From Halomicrococcus gelatinilyticus (GTDB lineage: Archaea > Halobacteriota > Halobacteria > Halobacteriales > Haladaptataceae), in contig CP100465.1 of NCBI GenBank assembly GCA_024227995.1, forward strand, positions 1,550,001-1,614,000: DNA of 64,000 bases, in the 5' to 3' direction. This document shows positions 7,592 through 16,175 of this stretch, in pieces. Each line of letters begins with the position of its first letter. The first letter of the stretch is position 1. The notes below the pieces were generated by a model that was not told the DNA's origin, did no database searches, and saw nothing but the letters and a program-made list of their open reading frames with translations. The translations under genes and the position numbers were made by a program.

Positions 7592-8107
7592 ATGGCGCTG
7601 TCCGACATCGCGGCGGGGCTGGAGGTGACGACCAGCCAGCGCGACCGCGGCGTTGCGACCGTGGACGACACGGCTCGCAGCCTCCGGGAGCGACTGCAAC
7701 CGTTCGAAGGCGACCTGCCCTGCGACGCCGCGGCCGCTGCGACGGTGCTCGAGTCGTTCACCGCGGGCGCGTCGGTCGGCGACGCCGGCCGGGACGCCGG
7801 GGTCGCGGCCGTCACGGCGGCGAAGACGCTCCACCTGCTCGGCGTCGACGGCGTCTCGCCGCTCGGGCCGACGGCGCACGACGTGGTTCGGGACTGGCTC
7901 GCGGCCGACCTCTCGCGCTCGGACGCGAAGGCGCTGACCGGTGCCTCCGAGACGGAGTTCGCGCTGGCGACGTTCGTCGAGACCCACGACCCGCTCGACG
8001 GCGCGCCGGAGGCGGTCGAGGGCGTGCTCTCGCCGGCCGGCGATGCGACCGTCCGGAAGCGCGACGAACTGGGGGAGACGATGAGCGACGTCAGCGACTT
8101 ACTGTGA
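7592..8107 (+). CDS. Haloarchaeal protein, helical repeats, unknown
   Basis: A 171-residue, mostly helical, Ala/Asp-rich protein. VGDAGRDAGVAAVTAAKTLHLLG reads like a helix-turn-helix segment, so a DNA-binding role is possible but not shown. ATG 7592 is 26 nt after the box GTTAAAGG, as in leaderless genes. It diverges from tfb across a 23-bp palindrome, so the two may be co-regulated. The last eight codons and the stop are duplicated 60 nt downstream (see repeat 8082-8183), so a frame-restoring slip would keep the same C-terminus. No family name is assigned. Confidence 0.75.
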   Translation: MALSDIAAGLEVTTSQRDRGVATVDDTARSLRERLQPFEGDLPCDAAAAATVLESFTAGASVGDAGRDAGVAAVTAAKTLHLLGVDGVSPLGPTAHDVVRDWLAADLSRSDAKALTGASETEFALATFVETHDPLDGAPEAVEGVLSPAGDATVRKRDELGETMSDVSDLL

Positions 8108-8121
8108 GTCTCGTCTCACAG
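8102..8121 (+). terminator. Hairpin CTGTGAG/CTCACAG, copy 1
   Basis: Perfect 7-bp arms (8102-8108, 8115-8121) with a 6-nt loop overlap the stop codon at 8105-8107. No strong T tract follows. It may be a 3'-end processing or stability element rather than a classical terminator. Confidence 0.5.
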
Positions 8122-8161
8122 GCCATCGCTCACGGCGTGACTGAGCGACGTCAGCGACTTG

Positions 8162-8181
8162 CTGTGAGTCTCGTCTCACAG
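8162..8181 (+). terminator. Hairpin CTGTGAG/CTCACAG, copy 2
   Basis: The hairpin is identical to the one at 8102-8121, arising from the 60-nt duplication. It lies wholly in the non-coding region before the protease gene. Confidence 0.45.
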
Positions 8182-8299
8182 GCAATGGGCTGGCACCGGG
8201 TCGTGAACTTTCAGAACGAAACCGACAGGAGAGGGAGCGTGACGAAGGCGACCTTTTCGCGCGCCGAGGTTTAAGGTCGTGCCGCCGCTACGTACCCCC

Positions 8300-9469
8300 A
8301 TGAGAAGCTTCAAGATCGGGAGCGCGTTCGGCATCCCGATAAAACTCGATCTGACGTTTCTGCTCATCCTCCCGGTGTTCGCGTGGATCATCGGCAGCCA
8401 GGTCGGCGAGTGGGTGACCATCCTCAACGACCTGTGGGGCGTCGGGCTGACGGTCGGCCCGCTCACGCAGGGGTCGATGCCGTGGGTCCTCGGCGCGGTG
8501 GCGGCCGTGGGCCTGTTCGTCGGCGTCGTCCTCCACGAGCTCGGGCACTCGCTCGTGGCGATGCGCTTCGGCTTCCCCATCGACTCCATCACGCTCTGGA
8601 TCTTCGGCGGCATCGCGAGCCTGTCCGACCAGCCGGAGGACTGGCTCGAGGAGTTCCTCATCGCCATCGCCGGGCCGGCGGTCAGCATCGCCCTCGGCGT
8701 GCTGTCGTTCGCCGCGCTGTACGTCGTCCCGGCGGGCATGGAGGCGGTGCGGTTCGTCGTGGGCTATCTCGCGCTGATGAACATCGTGCTGGCGGCGTTC
8801 AACCTCCTGCCCGGGTTCCCGATGGACGGCGGCCGGGTCCTGCGGGCGCTGCTGGCGCGCACCCGCCCGTTCGCACAGGCCACCCAGACCGCGGCGGAGG
8901 TCGGCAAGCTGTTCGCGCTGCTGCTCGGCCTCTTCGGGCTGCTCCAGTTCAACATCATCCTCATCGGCATCGCCTTCTTCATCTACATCGGCGCGACCAG
9001 CGAGGCCCAGCAGACGGTGCTCGCGGCGACGTTCCGCGACGTCCAGGTCCGGGACGTGATGACGTCCGCTGCGGACCTGAAGACGGTAGAGCGCGACGAC
9101 TCAGTCGCCGACCTGCTCGACCGGATGCTCAAGGAGCGCCACACGGGCTACCCGGTGGTCGAGGACGGCGCCCTCGTCGGCATCGTGACCCTCGACGACG
9201 CGCGCGAGGTGCCGACCGTCGAGCGCGACGCCTACCGCGTCGAGGACGTGATGTCGGACGAGGTGACGACCATCCCCGCCGACAGCGCGGCGATGGACGC
9301 CTTCGAACGCCTCCAGCAGAACGACATCGGCCGGATGCCGGTCGTCGACGCGAACGGCGACCTGGCGGGCATCATCTCACGGACCGACCTGATGACCGCG
9401 TTCAACATCATCCAGAGCAGCGGGCGACTGGAGGAGGAGATCACGACCGACCAACGGCAGCCGATGTGA
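8300..9469 (+). CDS. Site-2-type intramembrane metalloprotease (M50) with CBS domains
   Basis: A 389-residue membrane protease. The zinc motif HELGH is at residues 79-83 in a membrane segment, and the second motif NLLPGFPMDGG (168-178) supplies the Asp ligand. About six membrane helices precede a cytoplasmic pair of CBS domains (about 250-380; VRDVMTSAADL and VEDVMSDEVTT start the two repeats). Family members cut transmembrane substrates in regulated proteolysis; CBS pairs sense adenine nucleotides in other members. ATG 8300 is chosen because upstream codons are Pro/Arg-rich and a box GTTTAAGG lies about 28 nt before it. It stands alone between two unrelated units. Confidence 0.92.
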   Translation: MRSFKIGSAFGIPIKLDLTFLLILPVFAWIIGSQVGEWVTILNDLWGVGLTVGPLTQGSMPWVLGAVAAVGLFVGVVLHELGHSLVAMRFGFPIDSITLWIFGGIASLSDQPEDWLEEFLIAIAGPAVSIALGVLSFAALYVVPAGMEAVRFVVGYLALMNIVLAAFNLLPGFPMDGGRVLRALLARTRPFAQATQTAAEVGKLFALLLGLFGLLQFNIILIGIAFFIYIGATSEAQQTVLAATFRDVQVRDVMTSAADLKTVERDDSVADLLDRMLKERHTGYPVVEDGALVGIVTLDDAREVPTVERDAYRVEDVMSDEVTTIPADSAAMDAFERLQQNDIGRMPVVDANGDLAGIISRTDLMTAFNIIQSSGRLEEEITTDQRQPM

Positions 9470-9547
9470 GCGCGTACGACCGGCCGCGACGCGGCGGCGG
9501 TCAGGCTCCGGTTCGAAGGCTGCGTCGCCGTCGCGGGAAGCGAGTTA

Positions 9548-9560
9548 GGAAGATTCTTCC
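9548..9560. promoter_or_regulatory. Palindrome GGAAGATTCTTCC at LX promoter
   Basis: Six-bp arms flank one central base. The end of the palindrome lies 24 nt upstream of the LX start codon, so it overlaps the expected TATA/BRE position of the LX-pfdA-ftsY unit. It could be an operator or simply an unusual promoter sequence. Confidence 0.35.
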
Positions 9561-9583
9561 CGCTCGCTCACGGACGTCACTCC

Positions 9584-9760
9584 ATGAGCACGTTTACTGT
9601 TCGCGGAAGCTTCCAGGGCCGAGACGGCTGGGAGCAGTTCGAGAAGGACGTCGAGGCGGAGAACGAGAACGTCGCCGAGGAGCGCACGTTCGCCGACTTC
9701 GGCAGCAAGCACGGCCTCAAGCGCACCCAGGTCGAGATCGAGGAGGTCGAGGGACGATGA
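9584..9760 (+). CDS. rpl18a: 50S ribosomal protein L18Ae / LX
   Basis: A 58-residue archaeal ribosomal protein LX. MSTFTVRGSFQGRDGWEQF at the start and the VAEERTFADFGSKHGLKRTQ core are typical. It is a peripheral large-subunit protein. Its stop (9758-9760) overlaps the start of pfdA. The order LX, prefoldin alpha, FtsY, SRP54 is a known archaeal synteny linking translation, folding of nascent chains and membrane targeting. The length matches the family. Confidence 0.93.
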   Translation: MSTFTVRGSFQGRDGWEQFEKDVEAENENVAEERTFADFGSKHGLKRTQVEIEEVEGR

Positions 9761-10215
9761 TGGGTGGCGGCAACCAGCAGATGCAGCAGCTCCAGCAGGA
9801 ACTCCAGGAGCTCGAGGAGCAGAAACAGCAGCTCGAAGAGGAGGTCGAGGAGCTGAAGGCCGAGAAGAGCGACATGGACGACGCCATCGAGGCCATCGAG
9901 ACGCTCGACACCGGGTCGGTCGTGCAGGTGCCGCTCGGCGGCGGCGCGTACGTCCGCGCGGAAGTGCAGGACATCGACGAGGTCGTCGTCGAACTGGGCG
10001 GGGGCTACGCGGCCGAACGCGACCAGCAGGGTGCCGTCGAGTCGATGGAGACCCGCAAGGACGCCGTCGACGAGCGCATCGACGAGCTCCAGTCCGAGAT
10101 CAGCGACGTCGAGGAGGAGAGCAGCGAACTGGAGCAGGAAGCGCGCCAGATGCAGCAACAGCAGATGCAACAGCAGATGCAGCAGATGCAGCAGCAGGAA
10201 GACGACAGCGAGTAA
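9757..10215 (+). CDS. pfdA: Prefoldin alpha subunit
   Basis: A 152-residue subunit of the hexameric prefoldin chaperone that captures unfolded polypeptides. Two long coiled-coil helices (about 5-50 and 85-150) flank a beta hairpin region with GSVVQVPLGGGAYVRAEV. The C-terminus is a run of Met/Gln repeats (QMQQQQMQQQMQQM) encoded by CAG/ATG repeats, a slippage-prone tract. Two adjacent ATGs (9757 and 9760) are possible starts; both overlap the LX stop. FtsY follows after 6 nt. Confidence 0.93.
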   Translation: MMGGGNQQMQQLQQELQELEEQKQQLEEEVEELKAEKSDMDDAIEAIETLDTGSVVQVPLGGGAYVRAEVQDIDEVVVELGGGYAAERDQQGAVESMETRKDAVDERIDELQSEISDVEEESSELEQEARQMQQQQMQQQMQQMQQQEDDSE

Positions 10216-10221
10216 TCGCCG

Positions 10222-11340
10222 ATGTTCGACAGTCTGAAGGACAAGATCAGCGGGTTCCGGGAGGACGTCGAGGAGACGACCGAGGAGAAGGCCGAGGAGG
10301 CCGCCGACGAGGCGGCCGAGGAGGCCGCCGACGAGGCAGCCGACGCCGAGACTGTCGACGTGGGGGCGTCCGGGACGGCCGAGAGCGAACCGGAACCCGC
10401 CGAACCGGAACCCGTCGAAGACGAGGACGACGCCGGGACGTCGAACAACAACGGCTTCACGAGCAAGGCGAAGTCGTTCGTCCGCGGCGAGATCGTCATC
10501 GAGGAGCAGGACCTCGAGGACCCGCTCTGGGAACTGGAGATGGCGCTGCTGGAGAGCGACGTCGAGATGAGCGTCGCCGACGAGATTCTCGAGGGCATCC
10601 GCGAGGACCTCGTCGGAGCGACGCGGTCGTTCAGCGCCGACACGGCGGACGTCGTCGAGGAGGCGCTGCACGACTCGCTGCTGTCGGTCATCAGCGTCGG
10701 CCAGTTCGACTTCGACCAGCGGGTCGCGGCGGCCGACAAGCCGCTGGTCATCATCTTCACCGGCATCAACGGCGTCGGGAAGACGACGACCATCGCGAAG
10801 CTCTCGCAGTACCTCGAAGAGCGCGGCTACTCCTCGGTGATGGCCAACGGCGACACCTACCGCGCAGGGGCCAACGAGCAGATCCGCGAGCACGCCGACA
10901 ACCTCGACCGCAAGCTCATCAGCCACGAGCAGGGCGGCGACCCCGCGGCGGTCATCTACGACGCCGTCGAGTACGCGGAGGCCAACGACGTCGACGTGGT
11001 GCTCGGCGACACGGCGGGCCGGCTGCACACCAGCGAGGACCTGATGGACCAGCTGGGGAAGATCGAGCGCGTCGTCGGGCCGGACATGACCCTGTTCGTC
11101 GACGAGGCGGTCGCCGGCCAGGACGCCGTCCAGCGCGCCCGGGAGTTCAACGACGCCGCCGAGATCGACGGGGCCGTCCTGACGAAGGCCGACGCCGACT
11201 CGCAGGGCGGCGCCGCCATCTCCATCGCGCACGTCACGGGCAAGCCCATCCTCTTCCTCGGCACCGGCCAGGGGTACGACGACATCGAGCGGTTCGACCC
11301 CGAGCGCCTCGTCGGACGGCTGGTCGGCGACGAGGAGTGA
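10222..11340 (+). CDS. ftsY: Signal recognition particle receptor FtsY
   Basis: A 372-residue SRP GTPase receptor. Residues 20-75 are a highly acidic repeat-like A domain (AEEAADEAAEEAADEAAD). The N domain is at about 95-165. The G domain starts with the P-loop GINGVGKT (181-188), followed by DTAGRLHTSED and TKADADSQGG. FtsY docks the SRP-ribosome complex at the membrane. It is co-oriented with pfdA 6 nt upstream, with srp54 about 140 nt downstream behind its own promoter. The acidic domain is encoded by a GC-rich, internally repetitive stretch (about 10270-10345). Confidence 0.95.
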   Translation: MFDSLKDKISGFREDVEETTEEKAEEAADEAAEEAADEAADAETVDVGASGTAESEPEPAEPEPVEDEDDAGTSNNNGFTSKAKSFVRGEIVIEEQDLEDPLWELEMALLESDVEMSVADEILEGIREDLVGATRSFSADTADVVEEALHDSLLSVISVGQFDFDQRVAAADKPLVIIFTGINGVGKTTTIAKLSQYLEERGYSSVMANGDTYRAGANEQIREHADNLDRKLISHEQGGDPAAVIYDAVEYAEANDVDVVLGDTAGRLHTSEDLMDQLGKIERVVGPDMTLFVDEAVAGQDAVQRAREFNDAAEIDGAVLTKADADSQGGAAISIAHVTGKPILFLGTGQGYDDIERFDPERLVGRLVGDEE

Positions 11341-11481
11341 CGGCGGGCGACCGCTCGCGCCGACGACCTTTCTCGTCGTGCAACCCTCGTTCGCGGCGCT
11401 CGCTCACCTCGATTTCGACCGGCAGTGGCGACGTCGACTGGAAAAGGGTTTAAACGAGTACGGAGCCAAGAACGGACAACG

Positions 11482-12873
11482 ATGGTACTCGACAATCTCG
11501 GCAGTTCTCTTCGCGGGTCGCTCGACAAGCTGAGCGGCAAGTCGCGCGTCAGCGAGGAGGACGTCGAGGAGATCGTCAAGGAGATCCAGCGGTCGCTGCT
11601 CCAGGCCGACGTCGACGTCAGCCTGGTGATGGACCTCTCCGACTCCATCGAGGAGCGAGCGCTGGAGGAGGAACCGCCGGGCGGGACGACGGCCCGCGAC
11701 CACGTCCTGAGCATCGTCTACGAGGAACTGGTCGACCTCGTGGGCGAATCGACCGAACTACCGCTGGAGAGCCAGACCATCCTGCTCGCCGGTCTCCAGG
11801 GGTCCGGGAAGACGACCACCGCCGCCAAGATGGCGTGGTGGTTCTCGAAGAAGGGGCTTCGCCCCGCGGTCGTCCAGACCGACACCTTCCGGCCGGGCGC
11901 GTACGACCAGGCCAAGGAGATGGCCAGCAGGGCCGAGGTGGAGTTCTACGGCGACCCGGACAACGACGACCCCGTCGACATCGCCCGGAAGGGACTGGCG
12001 GAGACCAGCGAGGCCGACGTGCACATCGTCGACACCGCGGGTCGCCACGCGCTCGAGGACGACCTCATCGACGAGATCGAGGAGATAGAGCGCGCCGTCG
12101 ACCCCGACCGGAACCTGCTCGTGCTCGACGCCGCCATCGGGCAAGGCGCGAAAGACCAGGCCCAGCAGTTCGACGAGTCCATCGGCATCGACGGCGTGGT
12201 CATCACGAAGCTCGACGGGACGGCGAAAGGTGGCGGCGCGCTCACCGCCGTCAACGAGACGGACTCGTCCATCGCCTTCCTCGGGAGTGGCGAGACGGTC
12301 CAGGACGTCGAGCGCTTCGAGCCGAACGGCTTCATCTCCCGGCTGCTGGGGATGGGCGATCTGAAGCAGCTGACCGAGCGCGTCGAGCGCGCGATGGAGG
12401 AGACCCAGGGCGAGGAGGAGGACTGGGACCCCGAGGACATGCTGCAGGGGTCGTTCACCCTGAAGGACATGCGCCACCAGATGAACGCGATGAACAAGAT
12501 GGGGCCGCTCGACCAGGTGATGGACATGATTCCCGGCATGGGCGGCGGGATGATGGACGAGCTACCGGACGACGCGATGGACGTCACGAAAGACCGGATG
12601 CGCTCGTTCGAGGTCATCATGGACTCGATGACGGAAGCCGAACTGGAGAATCCGCGCGCCATCGGCGCGAGCCAGGTCGAGCGCATCGCCCGCGGCAGCG
12701 GCACGAGCGAGGAGCGGGTGCGCGAACTGCTCGAACAGCACAAGATGATGGCCCAGACGCTCAAGCAGTTCCAGGGCATGGGCCAGGGCGGCGACATGGA
12801 GCGGATGATGAAGAAGATGCAGGGCGGTGGCGGCGGTGGCGGCGGCATGGGCGGCATGGGACCGTTCGGATAG
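11482..12873 (+). CDS. srp54: Signal recognition particle protein SRP54
   Basis: A 463-residue SRP GTPase. The N domain is at 1-90, the P-loop GLQGSGKT at 104-111, then [21 protein letters not shown] and the Met-rich M domain (from about 300) that binds 7S RNA and signal sequences. The tail is a Gly/Met stretch. ATG 11482 is preceded by a box GGTTTAAAC about 28 nt upstream, so it probably has its own leaderless transcript. Partner of FtsY in the preceding unit. The 7S RNA gene itself is not seen in this window. Confidence 0.96.
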   Translation: MVLDNLGSSLRGSLDKLSGKSRVSEEDVEEIVKEIQRSLLQADVDVSLVMDLSDSIEERALEEEPPGGTTARDHVLSIVYEELVDLVGESTELPLESQTILLAGLQGSGKTTTAAKMAWWFSKKGLRPAVVQTDTFRPGAYDQAKEMASRAEVEFYGDPDNDDPVDIARKGLAETSEADVHIVDTAGRHALEDDLIDEIEEIERAVDPDRNLLVLDAAIGQGAKDQAQQFDESIGIDGVVITKLDGTAKGGGALTAVNETDSSIAFLGSGETVQDVERFEPNGFISRLLGMGDLKQLTERVERAMEETQGEEEDWDPEDMLQGSFTLKDMRHQMNAMNKMGPLDQVMDMIPGMGGGMMDELPDDAMDVTKDRMRSFEVIMDSMTEAELENPRAIGASQVERIARGSGTSEERVRELLEQHKMMAQTLKQFQGMGQGGDMERMMKKMQGGGGGGGGMGGMGPFG

Positions 12874-12877
12874 CTGG

Positions 12878-12944
12878 CCTGCGAACCACCGACGCTGGCT
12901 TCGCGGACGACCCCGCCTGCGAACCACCCACACGCGGCTTTTTT
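12878..12944 (+). terminator. srp54 terminator region: 16-nt direct repeat and T6 tract
   Basis: CCTGCGAACCACCGAC (12878-12893) recurs as CCTGCGAACCACCCAC (12916-12931), and six T residues follow at 12939-12944. T tracts terminate archaeal transcription, so this is the likely srp54 end. Confidence 0.6.
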
Positions 12945-12971
12945 GTCCCACGCACGTAACCACCACGGTAG

Positions 12972-13550
12972 ATGTCGGTCCGTGACGTCGCCGTCGAGGC
13001 GTACCGCGAGGCGCTGCCCGCACTGGCCGCGAGCGTCGTCGGCGGCCTGTTCGCGGGCGTCGTCCTCGGCGGGATGCGCGCGGAACTGCGGGCGGTGCCG
13101 GGGCTGCTGGTCCTGGTTCCCGCCCTGCTAGCCACGCGCGGGAACGTCTACGGGTCGCTCGGCGCGCGACTCGCCTCGGGCCTCCACCAGGGGCTGGTCG
13201 AACCCCGAGTCGGCGTGACCGACGAGCGCGTGCGGGCGGCCATCGCCGCCGCCATCGCCAACGGCCTCCTCGCCAGCCTCTTCGCGGCGACGGTCGCCTA
13301 CCTCGTCCTCCGGACGCTACCGGGAGCGGTCGCACCGCTCCCGACGCTGATCGCGATCGCGCTGCTTGCCGGAATCATGTCGGGCGTCGCACTGTCCATC
13401 GCGGTGGTCGTCGTGGTGTTCGTCGGGTACCGGCGCGGCCAGAATCCGGACACCCTGGTCGGGCCGGTGGTGACGACGACGGGCGACGTGTTCGGTATCG
13501 CTTTCCTGCTGCTCGCGGTCCGCATCGTACTGACGCTCGGGGGCGGCTGA
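12972..13550 (+). CDS. MgtE/SLC41-type divalent cation transporter, first half-gene
   Basis: A 192-residue integral membrane protein with about five helices and no N-terminal CBS or cytosolic domain. GLLVLVPALLATRGNVYGSL and GPVVTTTGDVFGIAF match the MgtE membrane-domain motifs; the Asp of TTTGD corresponds to the ion-pathway aspartate of the family. MgtE transports Mg2+ or related cations as a dimer of such domains. The next gene begins directly after its stop codon (TGA-ATG, no spacer), and the two products probably form a heterodimer. Confidence 0.85.
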   Translation: MSVRDVAVEAYREALPALAASVVGGLFAGVVLGGMRAELRAVPGLLVLVPALLATRGNVYGSLGARLASGLHQGLVEPRVGVTDERVRAAIAAAIANGLLASLFAATVAYLVLRTLPGAVAPLPTLIAIALLAGIMSGVALSIAVVVVVFVGYRRGQNPDTLVGPVVTTTGDVFGIAFLLLAVRIVLTLGGG

Positions 13551-14108
13551 ATGCCGACGCCCTGGACCGTCCGCGACATCACGCGGGCGATGCTCCCCGT
13601 CCTGCTCGCGCTCACGGTCGTCGAGATCGGAAGCGGTCTCGTCCTCGGGTCGTTCGAGGCCGAACTGCTGCGGTACCCCTCGTTGCTCGCGCTCGTCCCG
13701 GTCACCATCGGCACCGCGGGCAACCTCGGGAGCGTGCTCGCGGCGCGACTCTCGACGGCGTTCCACCTCGGCATCCTGTCGTTCGAGCGCGGCGACGAAC
13801 TGCTCGCGGGCAACGCCGTCGCGACCGTCGCGCTGTCGCTGACCGTCTTCCCGGTCGTCGGTGCCGGCGCGTGGGCGCTCACGTCGCTGACCGTCGGCAC
13901 AGTGCTCCCGTTCTCGACGGTCGTGCTCGTCGCGCTCGCCAGCGGCGTCGTACTGGGGTTCGTCGCCATCGCGGTGACGCTGGTCGCGACGTACGCGGCA
14001 TACCGGTTCGAACTCGACCCGGACGACGTCGTCATCCCGGTCGTGACCAACGTCTGCGACGTGCTGGGCGTGCTCGTCCTCTTCGGTACCGTGCAGGTGG
14101 TGGTGTGA
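13551..14108 (+). CDS. MgtE/SLC41-type transporter, second half-gene
   Basis: A 185-residue membrane protein with the same five-helix plan as its neighbour: SLLALVPVTIGTAGNLGSV and IPVVTNVCDVLGVLVLF are the equivalent motifs. The two proteins are diverged copies, each missing the regulatory N and CBS domains found in bacterial MgtE. The ATG follows the previous stop without a spacer, so translation is coupled. A heteromeric magnesium or divalent-cation channel is the likely product. It is convergent with the UPF0201 gene. Confidence 0.85.
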   Translation: MPTPWTVRDITRAMLPVLLALTVVEIGSGLVLGSFEAELLRYPSLLALVPVTIGTAGNLGSVLAARLSTAFHLGILSFERGDELLAGNAVATVALSLTVFPVVGAGAWALTSLTVGTVLPFSTVVLVALASGVVLGFVAIAVTLVATYAAYRFELDPDDVVIPVVTNVCDVLGVLVLFGTVQVVV

Positions 14109-14150
14109 GCCGGAGCGCTCGAGACTCGGCGACGTCGCCCGCAGTCGGGG

Positions 14151-14567
14151 TCAGCGCTCGTCGTCGGTGATCGGCTTGCCCTCCTCGGTCGGCGGGGCGA
14201 CGTAGTCGACGAACTCCTCGACGCTCGGTTCGGTCACGCGGATGCGGACGTGGATGTCGCCGAGTTCGTCGGGGTTGCCGACCGCGAAGTTGACGACCTC
14301 CTGGAAGGCGGCCTGCTTCTTCAGCGAGAACGAGATGGTGTTGCCGCGGCGGTCGCCGAAGAACTCCCCGCGGGCGGTGTCGAGGATCTCCTGGCGGTGG
14401 AGCAGTTCCGAGAAGTGCTCGACGGCGTGCGCCTCGGCGACGAGTTCGCCGTGTCCCTCCTCGACGTCGGCGTCGGGGAAGACGTTCGTGATGGCGTCGG
14501 CGACGCGGTCGGCGATCTCGGTGTCCCGAACCGGTGCGGTGATCTGGACGTCGATGCTGTATATCAT
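14151..14567 (-). CDS. UPF0201-type archaeal RNA-binding protein
   Basis: A 138-residue protein. MIYSIDVQITAPVRDTEIAD starts a ferredoxin-like fold (related to ribosomal L5) that is characteristic of UPF0201 proteins, sometimes annotated as exosome-associated RNA-binding proteins. Its start overlaps the stop of the P-loop kinase gene by 4 nt (ATGA), so the two are co-translated; this pairing is conserved in archaea. The precise role is not established. Confidence 0.85.
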   Translation of the reverse strand: MIYSIDVQITAPVRDTEIADRVADAITNVFPDADVEEGHGELVAEAHAVEHFSELLHRQEILDTARGEFFGDRRGNTISFSLKKQAAFQEVVNFAVGNPDELGDIHVRIRVTEPSVEEFVDYVAPPTEEGKPITDDER

Positions 14568-15145
14568 GGTTGCTCGGCCGTCTGGACGCGTTCCAGGCCG
14601 TCGACGCCGTTCTCGAACAGCGCCCGGACCTGTTCGCGGAACGATTCGAGCGACCCGGCGTTCTCGATGGTCGCGTCGGCCTTCTCCATCGCACGGTCGA
14701 GGCCGAACCCGAGTTCGCGCTCGTCGCGCTCGCGGAGGCGCTCGACGTCGGCGTCGCTGGAGTCGCGGCCGCGCTCGCCGAGGCGTTCGGCACGGAGCTC
14801 GAACGGAGCCTCGATGCTGACGAGCGTGAAGTCCTCACCGAACGCCTCCTCGAAGCACTCGACCTCCACGCCGGAGCGGATGCCGTCGACGAGCACGGTG
14901 TCGGTCTCCGACAGCGCGGCCTCGATGCGGGGGAGCGACCGCGCGGCGATCGCGTCGAGTCCCTCCTCGTCGCGGAGGGCCTGGGCGATCTCGCCGTGGT
15001 GTTTCGCCGGGTCGAGGCCGCGTTCGCGACACTCCTCCCGGATGACGTCGCCCATCGTGACGACGGGGATGTCGTGCTCCGCGGCGACGTTCGCGGCCTC
15101 CCCTTTGCCGCTCCCCGGCAAACCGACGGTCCCGATGACTTGCAT
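14564..15145 (-). CDS. UPF0200-type P-loop kinase (dephospho-CoA-kinase-like)
   Basis: A 193-residue nucleoside-kinase-fold protein. The Walker A motif GLPGSGKGEA is at residues 8-17; VLVDGIRSGVEVE contains the Walker B/substrate region; an Arg-rich lid (ERLGERGRDSSDADVERLR) follows. It resembles dephospho-CoA kinase and adenylate kinases, but the true substrate of this archaeal family is unclear to me. It forms an operon with UPF0201. Length is normal. Confidence 0.85.
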   Translation of the reverse strand: MQVIGTVGLPGSGKGEAANVAAEHDIPVVTMGDVIREECRERGLDPAKHHGEIAQALRDEEGLDAIAARSLPRIEAALSETDTVLVDGIRSGVEVECFEEAFGEDFTLVSIEAPFELRAERLGERGRDSSDADVERLRERDERELGFGLDRAMEKADATIENAGSLESFREQVRALFENGVDGLERVQTAEQP

Positions 15146-15260
15146 CGTACGTCAGTTCACGCGAACCGTGCTTAAGGGCTGTGCTATGGGTGGCGGCGAC
15201 CCGCGAAGCAGCGCCGGCAGTAGCGGAGGGTTTTCGTCCCGTCGGCACGCCCTAGACGAC

Positions 15261-15638
15261 ATGACCCAACGTTCGCTGCTGGTCCGGGCGCTCTGGTTCC
15301 TCGTCGTCGGCTGGTGGGCGACGCCCGTCGTCGTCAACGTCGCGTGGGCGCTGAACGCGACGATACTCCTGTTGCCGCTGGGCATCAAGCTCATCAACCT
15401 CGTACCGACCGTACTCACGCTGAAGGAACCTCGCAGTCGGCTGGACCCCGACGCGGCGACCGGTCAGCGCTCGTTGCTCGTCCGGGCGGTGTATTTCGTC
15501 CTCGTCGGCTGGTGGCTGAGCTGGCTCTGGGCGAACCTCGCCGCGCTCCTCGCGGTGACCATCGTCGGGCTGCCCGTCGCCCTCTGGATGTTCAACCGCC
15601 TGCCGTACGTGACCTCGCTGTACCGATTCGACGGATAA
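15261..15638 (+). CDS. YccF-domain membrane protein
   Basis: A 125-residue membrane protein made of two homologous halves: RSLLVRALWFLVVGWWATP and RSLLVRAVYFVLVGWWLSW open each repeat, and each half has two hydrophobic segments. This is the plan of the YccF (DUF307) family of inner-membrane proteins of unknown function. ATG 15261 is chosen because the repeat begins three residues later. tRNA-Arg follows 47 nt after its stop. Confidence 0.8.
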   Translation: MTQRSLLVRALWFLVVGWWATPVVVNVAWALNATILLLPLGIKLINLVPTVLTLKEPRSRLDPDAATGQRSLLVRAVYFVLVGWWLSWLWANLAALLAVTIVGLPVALWMFNRLPYVTSLYRFDG

Positions 15639-15684
15639 CAGGAATCCCATTCCTTATGACGAATCACGGTCAAGGACGCCACGA

Positions 15685-15759
15685 GGGCACGTAGCTCAGT
15701 CTGGATAGAGCGTCGGACTTCTAATCCGACGGTCGTGGGTTCGAATCCCATCGTGCCCG
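15685..15759 (+). tRNA. tRNA-Arg (anticodon UCU)
   Basis: A 75-nt cloverleaf: acceptor arms GGGCACG / CGTGCCC, anticodon stem TCGGA/TCCGA enclosing loop CTTCTAA with anticodon TCT, and T arm GTGGG-TTCGAAT-CCCAT. The discriminator is G and CCA is not encoded. Its 3' 24 nt recur downstream, marking it as an integration target. Confidence 0.95.
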
Positions 15760-16111
15760 TGCAGCGAGGAGCGTAGCGACGAGCGAACCGGTGCGAAAGG
15801 GGGATTCGAACCCTGCAAGTCGCACGCCCGGAAGCGCAACGCAGTGAGCATCCCGGAACGTCTTGCTCCGGTTCGAATCCCATCGTGCCCGTGAACCCGC
15901 CGAACGGCAGTGAGGCGTGGTGAACGTCCTCGATGGATTCGAACTACGGAACGAGGGAGTGAAACGACCGAAGTTCAGGTGGTTCGAATCCCATCGTGCC
16001 AGCTGTTCTGTTGCGAACGGACGTGAGCAACGAATAGCTGACCGCGAAGGGATTCGAATCAGGGAGTGAAGCGAAGCGGAACGACCGTGGTTCGAATCCC
16101 ATCGTGCCCGT
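15738..16111 (+). repeat. Array of tRNA-Arg 3'-end copies (candidate att sites)
   Basis: GGTTCGAATCCCATCGTGCC occurs at 15738 (within the tRNA), 15869, 15981 and 16089; three copies extend through CCGT. The spacers are about 107, 88 and 88 nt. Each spacer holds a GGATTCGAA word and a purine-rich GAGTGAAGCGAAGC-like word, so the spacers are themselves related. Minus-strand frames through the array yield MGFEPTT-like shadow proteins; there is no gene here. Confidence 0.9.
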
Positions 16112-16175
16112 CGATTCTGCGACGAGCGGACGCGAGGAGCGAATCGATTTATACTATGGCACGAGAATGTGTTGT

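Larger units (their letters stand above)
8082..8183. repeat. Direct repeat duplicating the gene's 3' end and terminator hairpin
   Basis: The segments 8082-8123 and 8142-8183 are 42 nt long, 60 nt apart and differ at one base. Copy 1 carries the last codons (SDVSDLL-stop) of the gene ending at 8107 plus a hairpin; copy 2 repeats both. This is a local tandem duplication. Confidence 0.9.
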
